From NCBI GenBank assembly GCA_038255145.1, contig JBBSLP010000044.1, forward strand, positions 1 through 52,245: a stretch of DNA of 52,245 bases, written 5' to 3'. Source of the DNA: WHTX01 sp038255145. Lineage in GTDB: Bacteria; Actinomycetota; Acidimicrobiia; Acidimicrobiales; CAIXPF01. The notes below the pieces were generated by a model. The model did not search any database, was not told the DNA's origin, and saw only the letters and a list, made by a program, of their open reading frames with translations. Each line of letters begins with the position of its first letter. The first letter of the stretch is position 1. Made by a program: the position numbers and the translations under genes. This document shows positions 50,200 through 52,245 of the stretch, piece by piece.

Positions 50200-51312
50200 A
50201 TGACCACCACACCGACCACCCCGCCGCGCCGCTTCACCGACCCCATCGGGGTCGGCCGGCCCCGGTTGGGCATCTCGCTCAGCTTCCAGAGCCGACCCGA
50301 CCTCGGCGAGCGCTACGACCAGGCCTATCGGGAGTGCCTCGAACTGGCGGCCGAGGCCGACAAGCTGGGCATCGACGAGATCTGGATGCCCGAGCACCAC
50401 GGCGAGCCCGACGGCTACAACCCGTCGCCTTCGGTGACCGCCGCCGCCGTCGCCGCCGTCACCTCCCGGGTGCGCATGGCCGCGGGCATCGCGCTGCTCC
50501 CCCTCCAGGGCCATCCCCTACGGGTGGCCGAGGACCTGGCCGTGGTCGACAACCTGTCCGGGGGCCGGGTCGAGCTCGGCTTCGGCCAGGGCTACCGGCG
50601 TGAGGAGTTCGACGCCCAGGGACTCGACTACGACCGGCGCACGCGTTCGTTCCGCGAGGGCCTCGACATCGTCGACCTGGCTTGGCACGGCGAGCGCTTC
50701 GACTACGACGGCCAGATGCACAAGGTGAAGGGCGGTCTGTTGCGACCGCCGCCCCTGCGCACCGGGCACCCGCCGCTGTGGCTGGGGGCGGCGGCGCCGA
50801 AGTCGCGGGCCCGGGCCGCCCGTCGGGGGGCGGGCCTGCTGGTGGCACCGTTGACCGAGGCCGCCCACACCGCCCGCCAGTTCGCCGCCTTCGACGCCGA
50901 CGCCGAGGCCGCCGGGGCCGGCCCGCTACCCCACGCCCTGATGCGGGAGATCGAGATCGGCGACAGCGACGAGGAGGCGTTGGCCCAGGTCATGCCGTAC
51001 CTGGACCACGTCTACCGGGTGCAGTACAACCCCGAGCGCACGGGCATGACCCGCATCGACCCCGAGACCGGCGAGCGCCGTCCCCTGCGGGGCGACGACC
51101 CCTACTACCTGTCGGCCGAGTTCGCCGCCGACCGTTGGGCCATCGGCACCGTGGACACGGTGGCCGATCGGATCCAGGGCTGGTTGTCCACCATGCGCAT
51201 CGACCGACTCATCTTCCACCCCAAGATGCCCGGCCGCCCCCTGGCCGACGCCGTCGCCGCACTGGAGCGGGTCATGAAGGAGTTGGTCCCCCGCCTCGAC
51301 GCCGCGGCCTGA
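50200..51312 (+). CDS. Luciferase-like (LLM class) flavin/F420-dependent oxidoreductase
   Basis: 370 residues. TIM-barrel bacterial luciferase superfamily: GISLSFQSRPDLGERYDQAY, GIDEIWMPEHHGEPDG, VRMAAGIALLPLQGHPLRVA, AVVDNLSGGRVELGFGQGYR (family motif), GHPPLWLGAAAPKSRARAA and RLIFHPKMPG. Cofactor FMN or F420; F420 is plausible in this host. Substrate unknown. ATG 50200 is chosen as the first start with homology; upstream frame is open without support. Confidence 0.92.
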   Translation: MTTTPTTPPRRFTDPIGVGRPRLGISLSFQSRPDLGERYDQAYRECLELAAEADKLGIDEIWMPEHHGEPDGYNPSPSVTAAAVAAVTSRVRMAAGIALLPLQGHPLRVAEDLAVVDNLSGGRVELGFGQGYRREEFDAQGLDYDRRTRSFREGLDIVDLAWHGERFDYDGQMHKVKGGLLRPPPLRTGHPPLWLGAAAPKSRARAARRGAGLLVAPLTEAAHTARQFAAFDADAEAAGAGPLPHALMREIEIGDSDEEALAQVMPYLDHVYRVQYNPERTGMTRIDPETGERRPLRGDDPYYLSAEFAADRWAIGTVDTVADRIQGWLSTMRIDRLIFHPKMPGRPLADAVAALERVMKELVPRLDAAA

Positions 51313-51420
51313 CCACCGCCACGGAGGACGCCGGGCTCTTCCCGTCGGCCCATCCGGCTCGCGCCCACCTCTGCCCTGGCGGTACCTAGGGTGCGGGCCG
51401 GTGACAGGGGTGCGGCGGTC

Positions 51421-51459
51421 ATGGTGACCCAGGTGGCGCCGGCGGTAGGGGAAGGGTGA
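51421..51459 (+). other. Possible 12-codon leader ORF overlapping the esterase start
   Basis: ATG 51421 gives MVTQVAPAVGEG, stop TGA 51457-51459. The stop overlaps GTG 51456 as GTGA, the same 4-nt overlap used between real genes here. Could be chance. Confidence 0.2.
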
Positions 51460-52245
51460 GCATCGTGGGCCTGTTGCGGGACGTGCGCCTGACCACGGGG
51501 ATCGTCCCCGTCGTCCTCGGGCTGCTGACCGTGTGGTCCCTGGCCTTCACCATGGGGCGGCGGCCGCGCTGGGTACGGGTCGGGATCGTGTTCCTGGTGG
51601 CCGTGGCCACGGTGGTCATCGCCCGCCTCTCGCTGCCCGGGTCGGTGGACGTGGCCCGCATCCCCCGCTCGTTCTACGTGTGGGCCGCCGTGCCCGTCGT
51701 GGCCATCGGCGTCGTCGCCGTGTCCTGGCCCTCGGCCTCGACCCGCCGTCGCCTCCTCGGCCTGGTGGCCATCCCCATAGCCCTGGTCTTCGCCGCCAAC
51801 CAGGTCAACGTGTGGTTCTCCTACGTCCCCACCGCCGCGGACCTCGTCGGCGGTCCCATCCCCGACGAGGTGGCCCTCGACCGCCTGGTCCCCCGGCCGA
51901 CCCACGGCTCCATCGTCCGCCTCGACATCCCCGCCACCGCCTCGGGCTTCCACCACCGACGGTCCCTGGTGTGGCTGCCCCCGGCCTACGGGCCCCAGCC
52001 CCGCCCGACGCTCCCCGTGGTCATGATGCTGGCCGGCACCCCGGGACGACCCGACGACCTGCTGCGCTCCGGGGACCTGGGCGCGGTGGCCGACCGCTAT
52101 GCCGCCGCCCACGGGGGCACGGCCCCCATCCTCGTGTTCCCCGACCACAACGGCCGCTTCACCGGGGACACCGAGTGCGTCGACGCCCCCGGGGCCAGGG
52201 CCGAGACCTACCTGACCACCGACGTGCCCGCCGCGGTCACCGCCG
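51456..52245 (+). CDS. Membrane-anchored esterase-like (alpha/beta-hydrolase) protein, partial at the window end
   Basis: 263 codons before the edge. Starts VSIVGLLRDVRLTTGIVPVV, with four membrane segments in the first ~125 residues, then an extracytoplasmic domain: IVRLDIPATASGFHHRRSLV, WLPPAYGPQPRPTLPVVMML and ILVFPDHNGRFTGDTECVDA, resembling the Esterase D / antigen 85 (mycolyltransferase) fold before its catalytic Ser, which lies beyond the edge. GTG 51456 (GGGGAAGG just upstream) or GTG 51465 may start it. Function inferred only from fold resemblance. Confidence 0.7.
   Translation, partial: MSIVGLLRDVRLTTGIVPVVLGLLTVWSLAFTMGRRPRWVRVGIVFLVAVATVVIARLSLPGSVDVARIPRSFYVWAAVPVVAIGVVAVSWPSASTRRRLLGLVAIPIALVFAANQVNVWFSYVPTAADLVGGPIPDEVALDRLVPRPTHGSIVRLDIPATASGFHHRRSLVWLPPAYGPQPRPTLPVVMMLAGTPGRPDDLLRSGDLGAVADRYAAAHGGTAPILVFPDHNGRFTGDTECVDAPGARAETYLTTDVPAAVTA

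Noticed and set aside
49800..50273. 157-codon minus-strand frame in the orphan region
   Set aside because: Arg/Pro/Gly-rich, no recognisable domain, no RBS, and it runs into the luciferase-like gene start.

Overview
The window is very GC-rich (mostly GCC, CTG and GTC codons, with many GTG starts). Its gene content is typical of a deep-branching, F420-using actinobacterium, most likely of the class Acidimicrobiia. Supporting genes are a WhiB1-like regulator next to a PdtaS-type kinase, DUF3090/SCO1664/MSMEG_4193, DUF3107, DUF5317, a paired Rv3679/Rv3680-type ATPase, a class E sortase and F420/flavin enzymes. Assignment is from gene content only. At least eight genes have a TANNNT hexamer about 6-8 nt before the start codon and no Shine-Dalgarno, the signature of leaderless transcription.

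Layout. 1-1.9 kb is a junkyard of broken genes: an IS3-type integrase piece, a PfkB kinase lacking its N-terminus and an internal block, a frameshifted acyl-CoA dehydrogenase and a ferritin-like tail, joined abruptly. 1.9-5.8 kb (minus) carries a methyltransferase, an LCP cell-wall ligase, an F420-type PPOX protein and an acyl-CoA dehydrogenase. 6.0-14.2 kb (plus) is the most unusual part. A lysyl-tRNA synthetase is translationally coupled to a 1,695-residue protein that combines six basic repeats, a calcineurin-like metallophosphoesterase and an MprF/LysX-type aminoacyl-phospholipid synthase. An APC antiporter interrupted by an amber codon follows. 14.2-18.4 kb (minus) has a DMT transporter, an FrhB-type iron-sulfur protein, small proteins, a toxin-antitoxin-like pair with an internal TGA, and a family 5 uracil-DNA glycosylase. 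18.5-21.6 kb (plus) is the conserved MSMEG_4193 / DUF3090 / SCO1664 trio plus a hypothetical.

21.8-23.6 kb (minus) is etfBA. 24.0 kb is a whiB1-like gene convergent with a minus-strand run (29.6 to 24.4 kb) of mrp, DUF3107, two ArsA-like ATPases and pdtaS. A SufR-like Fe-S regulator diverges from mrp. 30.5-37.9 kb (minus) is a complete System I cytochrome c maturation operon, ccmABCDEFGH plus a CcmI-like TPR protein, mostly joined by 4-nt overlaps and followed by a sulfite-oxidase-like molybdoenzyme. 38.1-45.4 kb (plus, except GNAT and the biotinyl protein) holds surface and secreted proteins (sortase E, a septum-formation-like lipoprotein, two tandem NHL-repeat proteins), DUF5317 and a TetR regulator.

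45.4-46.5 kb is a second decayed zone: a VOC stub, a WYL regulator lacking part of its HTH and frameshifted, and a uridine kinase lacking its P-loop and middle. 46.5-52.2 kb has an acyl-CoA dehydrogenase, an OafA-like acyltransferase with a C-terminal SGNH domain, a luciferase-like flavin monooxygenase and the start of a membrane-anchored esterase-like gene that runs off the end.

Two themes stand out. One is envelope lipid and acid or cationic-peptide resistance biology around the LysRS-phosphoesterase-MprF locus. The other is the number of genes broken by short deletions, frameshifts or nonsense codons (PfkB, ACAD, APC, toxin-like gene, WYL, Udk, VOC). This could be genuine decay or, especially at the 5' end, assembly or amplification artefact; reads are needed to tell.
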